The position numbers were made by a program, and so were the translations under genes. The notes beneath the pieces were generated by a model. That model had not been told where the DNA came from. It saw only the letters and a list, made by a program, of their open reading frames with translations, and searched no databases. From Sialis fuliginosa (Eukaryota > Arthropoda > Insecta > Megaloptera > Sialidae): 64,000 nt of DNA. Within the stretch, counting starts at the first letter, position 1; the number at the start of each line of letters is the position of its first letter. The stretch is from positions 10,552,267 to 10,616,266 of the forward strand of contig OY540809.1 in the NCBI GenBank assembly GCA_961205875.1, given 5' to 3'. Positions 32,131 to 44,130 of this stretch are shown one piece after another.

Positions 32131-32525
32131 CAGGTAGTCCTCGATTTACGCGATTTCGACTTACGCGAATTCATACTTATGCGATTTAAAAAGTGTTTTT
32201 TTATTTTTTATTTCGCGGCGCTTTATTTCCCTGCGGCCATTGTGCCAACCGAGATTGTCAAACACCTCATCCTTTCCTGATTCTCCCCTTGTCTATATGC
32301 TCAAAGTTTCGTTGGCATAACAGGGAATTTATATATTTTTTAGGGTTTTTACTTTTTAGTACTGAGTTGGTGCATTTTGTTAACAATTTTAAACATTTTT
32401 TCTCTGCTTTGTTTACTTGTTTTACAAAACTGATTGTTATATTTTTTGCTACAGTAAGTCCTCGACTTTTCGACTTACATGAAAACCTTTGGAACGAATT
32501 AAACGTGTAAGTCAAGGACTTACTG
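32131..32525. mobile_element. Complete pogo-like MITE (CAGTAAGT family), TA TSD
   Basis: CAGGTAGTCCTCGATTTACG and, inverted, CAGTAAGTCCTTGACTTACA are flanked by TA (32129-32130, 32526-32527). The last 75 bp (from 32452) form a secondary hairpin repeating the terminal sequence. The truncated copy at 302-594 matches in reverse. ORFs here on both strands are transposon sequence, not genes. Confidence 0.85.
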
Positions 32526-32527
32526 TA

Positions 32528-33028
32528 GTCATTTAAAAAATAATATTTGTATCTAATCGTAGGTTGTAAAAATTCTCACGGTTAGTAAATCATCCGTTTT
32601 CAAACCATGATTAACGATATAATCCTAAAAATGATCTTGGTTAGTAATTGGACGGTTTACTAACTGTTACTACTTTTTGCTTTGTACAATTCATCAAAAT
32701 TTTTAGTATTCCGTGTCAAACGGAACACTTATGGAATCACTTCGGTTTCCGTTCGTCCGTCCGTCTGTCACAGGCTTTTGTCCTTACACGTTTTTCAAAA
32801 TTTTCATTAATTTTAGTGGGGGGCTGATATCATGGAACACTAATTGTGCAAGTATAGCTTGCACTTGTCTTAATTTTATTAATATATATATCATTTGTTT
32901 GAAAGATGATGAATACTACAGATAAGTGGAAAGTTTGGAAGTTCTTCGCCGATAATTTTTTTGAAAGACGTTCGATAAATTTGCGCAGTTTGAACTATAC
33001 AGATAAATCACTACGATTTATCTGTACC
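32528..33028. other. No gene; weak repeat similarity
   Basis: TTTTTAGTATTCCGTGTC with GTCCGTCCGTCTGTCACAG at about 32699-32770 parallels the starts at about 34853 and 54068, an old interspersed family. Confidence 0.35.
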
Positions 33029-33131
33029 TTTAGTAACATGACTTCATGAGAATTACAAATAAGAAGCTTATCAATTCCCAAAAAAACAGTATACTTTGCT
33101 CTTAAAGGGGCCAAGACTGGTGCCAGTACCT
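33029..33131. mobile_element. AGGTACTGGC MITE, right-end fragment
   Basis: CATGAGAATTACAAATAAGA through CTGGTGCCAGTACCT matches the last 100 bp of copy 1 (4269-4805). TA follows. The rest is missing. Confidence 0.8.
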
Positions 33132-33969
33132 TATATAATATTATCTATTCTTATTGTTAGATAAAATAATTTATTGTTTTGTCTTACTGGTGTTAAGAAA
33201 ACACCTCAAACAACAACTAATAAAAATAATATCATATATCTGAATTCTTCCAAATATACTGTAACAATTTATTTGTAGATACCCATATCTGTTGTTTGTA
33301 TATAAAGGAAATGTAAACATGATTTCTGTTAGCGCAGAAGCAAAAAGACCCAGTGGAAGCTAATGCAATCATCTCAACAATCATATTACAGATTATTCGA
33401 TGCTGTGTATGTTTTTATTAAGCTGGATACATACCCAACAGACAAACAAACAAAACAAACACGAGCGAATGTGTATGAATTCATGATTTTAGTACAGTGG
33501 TTTATATCTTTTTATTTATTTTATATTCTTTAATGCTAGTTTGATGGTTATTTATCTATGATATATTATAAATTGCAACGTCTCTCTGTCTGTTTTTCTG
33601 TCCGTTAGTGCTCGTATCACTCGAGAACCACTTATCCGATTTACGTATTTTATTTAATTCATAGATATGTTCTTTGCCCTGGTTTTAGTATATATTTTGT
33701 TATGTTAGGTAACATAAAGAATAAGCAATGACGATAATAGTAAATCAAATCGGAAAAAGTTTGCCACCAGCGCAATAATGTGTAGAATAAAAAGATCTAA
33801 AATAATTCAACAAAATTTTTCAAAAATCCTTGTCTACTCGAGCGAAGCTAGTTTCCTATAAGTCTCAAAACTATTAACTCGATGGTGATTTCCTTCAGTT
33901 TATGAACTGCTGCTTAGAGATTTTTCCCATATTCGGAATATTTTTTCAAACATGTAATTTTATTGAAGT
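33132..33969. other. No gene; CTGTCTG-type repeat fragment
   Basis: About 33578-33660 repeats the motif described at 29611-29665. The remainder is unique. Confidence 0.35.
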
Positions 33970-34200
33970 AAAACTTCTTAAGCGAGACTAGTGAATTGGA
34001 ATGACCTCGACAGATTTTAAAATACGACGCGTTTTAAAGAAAAAAGGCTAAGGGAAGTATGCATATGCGTGAGTAGATATATAAGAGAAAAATGGATGCG
34101 TACAAGTCACTTTACGTCGGTTATGCGTGAGAGAGATATGAGTAAATGTATAAGAGAACGATAGATGAACAGCGCATACGTACAAGTCACTTTAGAAATG
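33970..34200. repeat. Interspersed repeat with internal tandem duplication, copy 1
   Basis: It contains ACTTCTTAAGCGAG, GAATTGGAATGACCTCGACA and then two approximate tandem units, each with TATAAGAGAA, GATG and CGTACAAGTCACTTTA. The reverse complement of the whole arrangement occurs at 60300-60505. Confidence 0.7.
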
Positions 34201-35255
34201 AGTAAAATAATACATTTGAATATTAATTTCATAATCATTTATTTAATTTATTTAATTCGCATGGTTAATGAAAACAAAAGAAGTTTCACTTCAACCGTGC
34301 GCTAATGTGGGTGATCACTTTTTTATTAATATAATAATATACTTGTATGTATAACCTGTGATCCGATAAACAATAGGAATATTTTTCATTTATTTATAAA
34401 AATTAACAATTGTATTGTTTTCGATTAATCTGTAAAATATTTACTCAAGCATTTACTTTTTTAACTGATATATGACATAAAGATTATAATTCCCTCTTTG
34501 ATCAACAAACATTAAACAATGGACAACGTATTTGCTTTATTTTTAATGTTTAACTATTCGTTGTTCCGGAAGAACAGGATGCAAGTGGAATTAATTAATT
34601 AATTTAGGAAAGGGCCAGTAAGAAAAACCATTTATGATTGATTTTAATTATCGCAAAGGGGGAAAAAACTGCTTTGATGCGGAATGTTACTACAGATCTG
34701 TCGTTATTTCAATGGAATGATGAATCGTTTCAGAGACAAGTATTGTAATCTTTATATTCATTACACCGTTAACTACAGCTGCAAAAATTCCAGATCTAAA
34801 AATTTATTTTAAATTCAGTTAAAAAAAGTATGATCACAATTAGTTAATTGTCCTTTTTAGTGTTCCGTATTGAAATTAGAAGGACTGTGTTTGTCTGTCT
34901 GTTTGTCACAGTTTTTTAACTACTGAACCGTTTCATCTACATAGAAATCTGACATTTGGCATAAACTGAATATAAAAAATATTTGTTTTTGTTTGTGACG
35001 CTTAAATCAATCTAAGGAAAACAGACAATTTAAGGAAATTCAAATTTATACTTTGAACAAATAAAAAAAAAACAGTCACGTGATATGCGTGACGTCAGTA
35101 AACAAACTGAAACAAACCAATAGATATCGAGTATTTTGACGGATAACATGTTTTCTGACGTCATAGCAATGATAGATGTGCCAGACGCGTTTATAATCAC
35201 GTGATAAATAGGTTATTATACTTTACTTTTTACAAAATTTTTAAATTAATTATCA
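34201..35255. other. No gene; palindromic CRE/E-box cluster
   Basis: A repeat start TTTTTAGTGTTCCGTATTG is at about 34854. CACGTG (35077-35082), TGACGTCA (35090-35097), TGACGTCA (35156-35163) and CACGTG (35198-35203) form a rough inverted array. Confidence 0.4.
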
Positions 35256-35540
35256 ACTAGCTGTTTTCCGCGACTTCGTTCGCGTGAAATTTAAGTAAGG
35301 TAGGAGCTATAAGAAAAGGAGAAGATCAACTTAAGAAGAAGAATGATAGGTTATAAATATTTCTGTTATGCTAGTCGTATACTTTCGTATTTATAATATC
35401 TGTAAGGATACCCTATTTTCTTATCAAAATAAAAGTGTCAGATTCTTTATGATACTTGCATTAAATTCAATTGTATAGGCAATAAAAATTCGATCATCCA
35501 TACGATTACATGTGTTTGTCTGTCTGTATGAACCTTTATA
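35256..35540 (+). mobile_element. ACTAGCTG interspersed element, copy 1 (diverged)
   Basis: AACTAGCTGTTTTCCGCGAC, TTCGTTCGCGTG and GAAGAAGAATGATAGG parallel the start of 37469-37790. The family, probably SINE- or LINE-derived, is widespread in insects. The 3' part (GTCTGTCTG near 35520) is damaged. Confidence 0.6.
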
Positions 35541-35941
35541 CAAAGATCGTTTGTTCCACCTGAGTCATGTAATATTCTATTTCCAAGTGCGGCCGCGCGA
35601 GCTGCAGTTCCATCGTAGTCGGAGCCGTTAGAATTGAGAGATGAAATTTTGATGATGCATCAGGCGTTAAAAATGGCCTCAATCTGCTTTGAAATTTTTA
35701 TCCTGTGAGATATAATCGACATCGTACCAAGTACTCTATTGTGATTTATAGACTCTTCTATTTGATTTCGACACTATTATGTTTTGCGATAAAACAGTTT
35801 TATTGTGTTGTTTGAATTTATAAGATTTCAGTTTTGGTTTACTTTTTTGATCTTTATTTAATAGGATTTTTGAGGTCATTATTTATTAAATGAAATCTTA
35901 TCAGATCGCCCATTATTAGTATTGGTAGTATTTTTAGTACT
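35541..35941. other. Unique stretch with GC-rich island
   Basis: 35588-35635 includes GCGGCCGCGCGAGCTGCAG, an unusual GC peak for this window. No ORF or repeat match seen. Confidence 0.35.
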
Positions 35942-35945
35942 TTTT

Positions 35946-36318
35946 AACCGACTTGAAAAAAGGAGGAAGTTCTTAATTCGACAATATATATTTTAACTCT
36001 GATAAATACTGAACCGATTTGGACGATTTTTTTTCGTTTGAAAGATTATACTTCCGAGGTGGTCTCATTTAAGTTTTATCAAAATCTGATCATGGGCTTT
36101 GAAGATACGCCACTCAAAAAACTATCTAAGAAAAAAATTAAAAAACCCTGAAAATACTGAAAAATATATAATAATTAAACATTAACAGTTTTTGAAGTCG
36201 GTGCCAAGCAAATAAAAAACTTTTTAAGAAATAAAAAAGAAATCTGACTTCAAAAACTGTTAAATTTAATTATACCTATACTTATCAGTGGTACCGAGTT
36301 TTTTTGAAGTCGGTTTTA
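35946..36318. mobile_element. AAGTCGG-ended interspersed element, copy 1
   Basis: Opens AACCGACTTGAAAAAAGGAG and closes TTTTTGAAGTCGGTTTT. Inside are ACTGAACCGATTTGGACGAT, GAAGATACGCCACTCAAAA and an internal inverted pair around AGTTTTTGAAGTC. This family type is familiar from insect genomes. No ORF. Confidence 0.65.
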
Positions 36319-36957
36319 TTTTTTTTCTTAGTAAGTTTTTTTAACATAATATAGATATCATCTCTTCACCGGCATTTTTTTTAAATGATTGTTAAATGGA
36401 ATTATTGAGCTTTTTAAACTCCACCAAAATAGCATCTTCACAATTTCTTCTTAACACAAAAAATACGATAGTGCAAAATATTTATAAATATTTACAATTT
36501 ATATTTTTGGAGGTATACATCATTGTATTTGTAAATGAGATTGTTCATATGCTAGTAACAAAGAAATATAAATGCCGTACATTAAAATAATATATTGTAC
36601 CTACCTATATTTTTATAAATAGTTTTAAATAAATCAAAACGTTAAAAACAATTTATTCAGAAAAGTATTGCTTGTAAAAACGAAGGTATAATTATGCTTT
36701 CTTGTATAATTTAGCTATTGTACTATGTTATTAAAATGCACTTTATGAAATATTAAGTAAATAATCACTGTTATCAGCCACACACAGTTCTATATGTAAC
36801 CGGACTATTTTTTCTTTTGTCGTTTATCATACTCTTTCATTAAAAGTTCATTAGTTACCTATGATATTTGCTGTGTTTAAAAAAATGAAATATAATGACT
36901 TATTTTCTTGTATTTGATGTATGTACATTAGGGCGTTTTTTAAATTTATTTTTATAT
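36319..36957. other. No recognisable gene
   Basis: AT-rich. The ORF at 36396-36590 has no recognised domain. Confidence 0.3.
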
Positions 36958-37321
36958 TTCGGTCCCGCAGGCCTATGTTTTAGCTTAGGATCAAATGTTA
37001 ATTGTCCCAAAATTTCAGACTCGTAGATCAAACCTGTGAACGGCGCAAACCGAGTCTTTTTCCCATTTGATTAACATGGGAAAAATTACTTTTTTACTTA
37101 TGAGCACTTAATTCTCTACAAAATATTCCCCTGAGAAATTTTCAAAAAAAACTTTTTTTCAACGAGATATTCACGCGTAAGTAAAAAAGTAATTTTTCCT
37201 ATGTTAATTAAATGGGAAAAAGACTCGGTTTGCGCCGTCTACAGGTTTGATCTATGAGTCTGAAATTTTGGGACAGTTAACTTTTGATCTAAAGCTAAAA
37301 CATAGACCTGCGGGACCGAAA
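36958..37321. repeat. Palindromic element with 143-bp arms
   Basis: 36958-37100 and 37178-37321 are inverted copies. TTTCGGTCCCGCAGGCCTATG lies near the outer end, CCCAAAATTTCAGACTC in mid arm, and AAAAATTACTTTTTTACTTA next to the 77-bp loop. Likely a long-TIR MITE. No TSD identified. Confidence 0.82.
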
Positions 37322-37468
37322 AAAAAATGTACATATGTATTTTTTTTCTAAATTGCAAAATGTTTTATATGTTCAGTTCAGTACGATACACTCGTAACTA
37401 TTTGGCTGAAACAACAAAAAATAATAATGCTTATAAAGCTATGTGATAAAAATTAGCAAAATATAGAA

Positions 37469-37790
37469 AACTAGCTGTTACCCACAGCTTCGTTCTCGTG
37501 GATGTTAGGTTGGAGCTGTCAGACTTTAAACTCATGAAGAAGAAGAAGAGAATTAGGTAGTAGGTACAGATTTCTGTTATGATAGTCGATGAAATAAGTC
37601 ACGCGTATATATATATAGAAATGTCACATCCATTTTTATCTAATAACTTTTCGGGGTACAAAGTAGTCTATGTCCTTCCTCAGGATGCAAGCTATCTCCC
37701 TGCTAAATTTCATCAAGATCGGTTCAGCGGTTTAGTCGTGAAAAGGTAACAAACAGACAGATTTTATACATTAATACAGATACATTAACT
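37469..37790 (+). mobile_element. ACTAGCTG interspersed element, copy 2
   Basis: AACTAGCTGTTACCCACAGC at the 5' end, GAAGAAGAAGAG in the middle, then GATGCAAGCTATCTCCCTGC, ATCGGTTCAGCGGTTTAGTC and AACAAACAGACAG. This is the best preserved copy in the window. No coding capacity. Confidence 0.72.
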
Positions 37791-38351
37791 ATGAGGTTTG
37801 GTTCACCCTCATAAAAAAAATATATATTTGAAATTAACATACGACATTTAAAATTAATAACACGACAAAATGATAATCATAACTATACAAAAGCCATATT
37901 TTAATGCAATTAAATTTCCAAATTATCATCCACTATATTATACTTGTTTCGTCGGCAAATAACACGTATTTATGCTTTATATAAATTTCGGATGAATTCC
38001 ATTTGATTTTCATTAATTCGCAGTATAGAAGTATAAAAATTATTTATACATTATAATTTATAATAAACCGTTAAATTGCTACTATAAAAGCCATCTCTGC
38101 AGACATTACCAAAAAAATCACGAGCTAACCATTTATTCTAAAAGTGTGTACGTGCACATAATATTTATATACAGATATGCCCGTTTCAAACCTTTATGTG
38201 TTCATGTAATTATTGTGACACAAACTTAATATTCAATTTGCAAGATGATTCCATGTTGATCTCTTATCTAGATATATCTAGGAGTCTGGATTAGGTTAAA
38301 GGTTGTGTCCTCTTTGACAGTGCCATTGCTTTTAGTTAGAGTGTTAACATA
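37791..38351. other. No recognisable gene
   Basis: Unique AT-rich sequence upstream of a duplicated 60-bp block. Confidence 0.3.
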
Positions 38352-38411
38352 GAGGGTGATTTTATTGTTGCAGACTCTGCAAAGAATTTTCTTGGATTAT
38401 ATAATTAAATA
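38352..38411 (+). repeat. 60-bp direct repeat, left copy, flanking a MITE
   Basis: GGGTGATTTTATTGTTGCAG ... GGATTATATAATTAAATA; the right copy is at 38961-39021. The two differ at only about three or four positions. Confidence 0.85.
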
Positions 38412-38956
38412 AGGTACTGGCACCAGTTATGACCGCTATAAGAGCAAGGTTTACTGTTTTTGTGATTGACGGGCTTCTTTTCTGTAATTCTCATGAACTC
38501 ATGTTACTAATAAAACAAGTAAATATATAATAATATAATAATATAAATATAGTTTGTTTTTTAAATTATAGCCTTTTATTTTGTTTATGTTTTTTCTCCA
38601 ATCATGGATAAAGTAAAACCAGTAACGAGTACGCAGTGATGGACACTTGCTAATGATTACAAAATGATAAGTACTACGACATAAAAGATATAAAAGAAAG
38701 AATCGTTAAATTTGAAACAATGTAAAGCAATTGCTATGATAATATAATAATTAATAAATAAATTATACTAATTATTAGTTTAAATGTCCACCATTTTGAC
38801 ACCTATTGACCTTAAATCGCGCTGTAAGACAGTGTTTATAGATTAATATTCAGACATGGTAGTAGATAATCAAATATCAACAAATATTTCTAATTTAATA
38901 CATTTAATTAAAAATAGATATTACAGGGGTCATATCCAAGACTGGTGTCAGTACTT
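38412..38956. mobile_element. AGGTACTGGC TIR MITE, copy 4, TA TSD
   Basis: AGGTACTGGCACCAGTTATG at left and GACTGGTGTCAGTACTT at right, with TA at both edges. It lies in reverse orientation to copy 1. It is bracketed by the 60-bp direct repeats. Confidence 0.85.
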
Positions 38957-38960
38957 TATA

Positions 38961-39021
38961 GGGGGTGATTTTATTGTTGCAGACTCTGCAAAGAATTGTC
39001 TGGGATTATATAATTAAATAC
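38961..39021 (+). repeat. 60-bp direct repeat, right copy
   Basis: Repeats the sequence just left of the MITE, with slight divergence (GAATTGTCTGGGATT here, GAATTTTCTTGGATT there). Confidence 0.85.
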
Positions 39022-39643
39022 ATATGACTAGCATAGCATATGTTATTTACTTTAGTTTAAAAAATATCGTTGTAAAATTGTAGCTATAATTAAATAATTA
39101 TGAGTTCGTGTACGTATATTTCTCTTCATCACTGTTAGAACAGATTGAAATCGAGAGTTTCTTTAACATAGTATAGTTATACGTTTAACAGATGCTGTAA
39201 GTTAACTGTAAATTATAAAATACAAAAATTTAAACTCGATGAACTTTTTATCAGGCAATTACACTCAACATAGTGCATGGTTTAACATACGTATAATATG
39301 TACATATGTATGTACTTATAAATACTATAGTAACTACATATTCAGAATGCATGTATGCTCTTTGAAATAATAATTAGGTATCGTAGGTATTTATTTTTTA
39401 CCCATAAAATTCAATGACACAAATGTAAGTATTGATGACCATCTATTATGATCTATGTATAGTAATTTACTCTACACCAGTGGTATTCAATCTATGTTTA
39501 GTTGACTAGTGTTTATTATATGTAACTAAAGAATATAAAGATACATTTTAGTTATATTTGAAAATTAATGCATTCCAAAAAGTTACTAGTGTCCGTAAAA
39601 AAGCTATGTGTAAGTTTTTCTGCTATTATAGCTAAACCCAATA
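39022..39643. other. No recognisable gene
   Basis: AT-rich, with an ATGTACATATGTATGTA tract near 39298-39314. Confidence 0.3.
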
Positions 39644-39651
39644 GCTTAAAT

Positions 39652-39966
39652 CAGGGGTCACCAAACTTTTCAAGAAACGGGCCGGATCGAATTTTTTATA
39701 AACATGAGGGGCCAGTCGAAAAATCTTCTTGTTGGAATCCAATTAGAACATTTATTTACATGTGCATTTTTAAACAAAGAGAGTTTATATCGGAATTTAT
39801 AATGAAAATATTTATTAAAATGTACATTATATGTGTACATAAAATCATTAAATTGTATAAAATTAATATTTCCCATGTATAAAATATTTATATATAAAAT
39901 CGGGGGCCGGATGAAAATCTTTGGAGGGCCGGATCTGGCCCGCGGGCCGTAGTTTGGTGACCGCTG
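39652..39966. mobile_element. hAT MITE with perfect 8-bp TSD GCTTAAAT
   Basis: CAGGGGTCACCAAACT and, inverted, CAGCGGTCACCAAACT are flanked by GCTTAAAT (39644-39651, 39967-39974). GGGCCGGAT blocks lie near both ends. 315 bp. The overlapping ORFs on both strands (39568-39882, 39670-40026) are accidents of this element. Confidence 0.93.
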
Positions 39967-39974
39967 GCTTAAAT

Positions 39975-40906
39975 ACTTATAAGGGTACCTCGAAAACACC
40001 TTATAATTCTGACAGTGAGTCGACAAAGTTTGAAGACCACTGCTCTACACCTATTTTTCAAAACGATCTTCCAATCGGAAACGGGTGTTTACTCAATTTT
40101 AAAATTTTTCAAATTATTTTATTTTCATTCATTTTTTTAATCTGTTATTATACATCGTATAAGAAAGTCTTGCGGCATCCATGGCAATTTAAAAAACCAA
40201 CGTATAAAATATATTTTAATTTAAAATAAATATACATACATATGTATATTATACCTAAACTTTTTTGTAAAAAAAAAACTATTTCAGCCGGCCCTGTTTA
40301 CATTAAAACAAAACATTGTTTGCCACTTTCCAGTGTCGCTTCCCCTTAGCGAAATCGATACAACAGATATTAAAAAAGTATTAACACCCATCCTCTGCAT
40401 CTTACCACCAACTACCGTTGTCTCAGTCTATCGCCTCGGGGAGAAATTAATAACATCTGGGTTATTGCTACAGCTAGGGGTATGGGAAATGTTCAGGTGT
40501 GCATAGAGCGAGATCTCGCGCAGGGCTTCCGGGGTTCATACTTCATTTTAACTAGCTGTTGCTGGAATGTTATGATGGAAGCTATTGATGATTGCATATA
40601 CGAGAATATTGTATTTTCATACAGTTGGTTATTGTAAAATATGCTTCCATATTTGTTATTGTTAATTTAGCATTTAGATTCTCGATAAAAAAATGTGTAT
40701 GTGACATTTATTTGTACGTGCGACCTGTTTTATCGACTATAACAGGAATCTGTATTACCTTATTTTCTACTTATTCTTCTTCGCTGATGACAGCTTAGAC
40801 AAGGAAAGATAAAGGACAAATAACACATTACCTAGCGTTGTTACCATATTACTCCACGAGTCATTGGCGTATCATTCAGATTTTAAAATAAATATCAATT
40901 GTTTTG
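39975..40906. other. No gene; less AT-biased block
   Basis: 40380-40540 is comparatively GC-rich and unique, with no recognised motif. ORFs at 39921-40229 and 40592-40798 show no recognised domain. Confidence 0.3.
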
Positions 40907-41428
40907 AATAGGCATGATGCCAGTAACAAAGTATCACTGAAATTATGATTTTAAATAATGAAACTGGTTAAAAAGATTCTAAAAAATGTATTTATATTTA
41001 AAAAAGATTAATATGATTTTTGTTAAAATAAAAACGCAAAATACAGCAATCCGCCATGTTTGATAAAACATCAGTCAGAGAGGATGACGTCACGGCTACG
41101 TAAACGTCATTTTTGTTTCATTAACATCTGCACTGTTTATAAATTATTTTGTGGTTTTAAATTATCAATTTGCTCAGTTTTGTGTTACCAAAACTAAAAT
41201 CGAGAAACATTAACGATGGAACAAGGATTTATTATAGTTGACAAGGAGTGTTTACATAGGCGTGAGATCAAAAATGCACCATGACACCTGCGAGTGTTTT
41301 GGCGTTTTAAAAGGGTTAATTTTTGTGATTAAACCTTTATTTTCTGCAGAAATAAGTATTTTTTTGGCAATAGGAGAAACGTAAGTTCATCATAAAATAG
41401 TTTTTAAAAATTAGGCAGTATGCCTATT
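40907..41428. mobile_element. AATAGGCATGATGCC TIR element, copy B (inverted)
   Basis: AATAGGCATGATGCC at left, GTATGCCTATT at right. The body is the reverse complement of 2732-3272. It retains one perfect TGACGTCA (41085-41092). No ORF. Confidence 0.82.
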
Positions 41429-44128
41429 ATAAAATTAATTAATAATAAATGTTTCTTATTGTCTTTAAACGTATTTTAGTGATAATTTTAACAGAGAAAT
41501 GACTATTTGGAACTATTTTCATCTTTCATACATACTAAATTCAATTGTAATTTAAATCATACTTGCACATTATAAATTTTCAACTGACGCCTCAGGGATA
41601 ATATGCATAGAAATGACGATTGTGACATTTAAGAAAAGATAGCCGCCGTATAATTGGTTGTTATATATCCATAGTCTTTCCTAATCTAAAGGTGACAGCT
41701 TATACCTAACCTAAATTAAACGCAAACCATATACATCTTATTATACATATGACGCGAACGAAGTTGTGGGTAATAGCTAGTATTAGTAAGTATATATAGA
41801 TATGTGACATGCGAAATAATGACAAAATAGCTAATTGTAATAATCGGTTAGTATTTTTTCCCCAACGTGTTTGATTAATGATCAGTGAAAATTTTAAGAA
41901 CTTCTTTATGAAAAACATTACATCATAATAACTAGTACAAATCCCATCTATTTGCCAATTGCCACACCATTCCTCAAGTTATGTTTCAGTAAAGTATACA
42001 CAACAAATACATATATACGGAAGTGTTATGATTAATGTAACTTTATTTTTCACTCAAATAAATGTTGCGGATACAGACACAATATTCGACGTAATGCAAA
42101 CATTCCCTCTTTATCCATATCTGTACATAACATACGTATATATACGAGTAGATATACATATCTGCAATCTTTATGAGAAGGGAGTACATTCTCTGGGTCG
42201 TAGGGTTCATACGGGTTAGTTCATTGGATAAGATGGATTGGGGGACAAGTTGGAAACACCTTTCGTGACCTAACAGTTGGACAAAAGATGTGCAGGACAA
42301 GTTTGCGTGATTTATAGCTCCAGGATTAGATAGAATCAATATGTCGGTATCCGTGATTTATACGGATTAGGACCAATGGGGTTGTAGTAAATAAAATATA
42401 TTTAAATTAATCTAGCAATGCCAGTGTTCAATCTGTTTGAAGGGTTTGTCGATTTCGTCAAGGGGGATGTAAATCATGTCGAATGTATGTTACTAGTTCT
42501 GTGATTCCAATTTCCAGTAAGTAGTTCGAATAGAACGCATGTTATTTTAATATTACTTATATCAGTATTTGGAAATAGTTTGTAAATATTGTATACATGA
42601 CAGAATTTATAATAGATGCAAACTAAATCTATAATGTTAATAACAATTTTATTTATGTACAAACAAATCCTAAGTGACCTCCATTTGTCAAGACCTGCGA
42701 TGATCGGCCCATCAGCAACTTCCCAATCCTTCTTGAAATCCCGTCAATATCCAATAAATAAATAAATAATACACAAAAATCTATACACACACAACTGAGC
42801 CATTGGACTAGAAGAGATTCTGTCGACAAATATTCGTCAAAAAAAAAAAAAATAGATGATAGGAAATGCAATAATCCCTTTTAATATTGCGACAAATTAG
42901 ATAAGTATATTGGTTTTTAGCTTGATTCAAAATTAGGAACTTGAACCGGAATTTATTTATGGTTCGGGTTTAAATATAAATTTTGATTTGTGAAAATTGA
43001 AACCATCTAGTATCGTAATAATTTTTTGTATAAAAAATATATTTTCAAATAAATTTTTAAATATTGATATCGTTTTATGATATTAGCTAAAAAATATATT
43101 AGTGATTCGTAATGAGGGAGGGGGGGGGGGGGGACAAAATTTGGGATAAAATAGTGTGTCTAATCTATTTTCAAATATTAAAAAATCATATAAAATGATG
43201 CAATTCTAGTTTTATATGTATACATATATATATTCCTTATGTATTGATTAGTAACAATTCCAAAATTTTGATATTTACAATTTTAAGAATCTTGTGTTTA
43301 TTTTGATTTTAATTTTAATTTTTATCTACTTTTTATAGAACCTGTCAATTGCAAGAAAAAATTACAAAGAGTAAAGAGTGCTAGAATTATCCTAGGAATC
43401 AAAAAAATATTTTTTTTAATTTTTCGTGTCAGTATTATAGTTAATTAAAAAAAATTACGAAAAATTAATAAAAATAAATTTTATCCATACAATTTTTGAT
43501 TCTGGTTATACTCAGAACGTCCCATATGTACTTACCTAAACAATGTTTAATCTGTATATAAGTATATATACATATTTAGTAAATATATATTACCCTGTAA
43601 TAATCATCTTACATGAAAATAATTTATTTTATTCACATTTGATTTACTGGACTGAATCGTGATACGAATGTGGGTACCCGTTAAAGCAGACATTATTGTA
43701 ATATATCCAGCAATATTATTTCCCCTACATAAACTTATCTACGAAAAATCATGTAAGAAAAATAACCAAACAGAAGGTAGAATAAGAAAGTGCGGCCAAC
43801 TGTAGCGATGTAATGGCGACCCGTAGTGCGTTAGGATGAAAATGAGCCAATTTGAGTTCGGAAAAATGAGTGGCTATGTGTGTGTGTATACGTAACGTAA
43901 CCTATACACTGTATTAAATAAGAGCAGGAAGTTGATCTATTTAGGGTATCAAAGTTATTGTTGAATCGTGCCGTGTTTCTTTTTTGTTTTTATTACTGCA
44001 TGTTTGATTAAATATTTTTATCTATATTATAAATAAATACGTAATATCGTCACGTCTTAGATTTATAATAGGGATATTCTGGAGCTCCGTATTCGGATCC
44101 GAAACTATTCCAGAAACTATATCTGAAA
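41429..44128. other. Long gene-poor stretch; small repeat fragment and poly-G run
   Basis: 41741-41786 is an inverted ACTAGCTATTACCCACAAC fragment of the ACTAGCTG family. A G-run of at least 15 lies near 43116-43133. The ORFs at 41959-42339 and 42653-42871 show no recognised domain. Confidence 0.35.
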
Positions 44129-44130
44129 TA

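Noticed and set aside
32193..32515. ORFs of 105 (plus) and 82 (minus) codons
   Set aside because: They lie almost wholly inside the pogo-like MITE at 32131-32525 and read through its repeats in both directions.
39568..40026. Overlapping ORFs of 104 and 118 codons on opposite strands
   Set aside because: Both fall in or across the hAT MITE at 39652-39966, whose TIRs and 8-bp TSD are clear. The translations show no domain.
42043..42339. 98-codon minus-strand ORF
   Set aside because: No recognisable domain. It overlaps a plus-strand ORF of similar length, and both include low-complexity TATA/CATA sequence.
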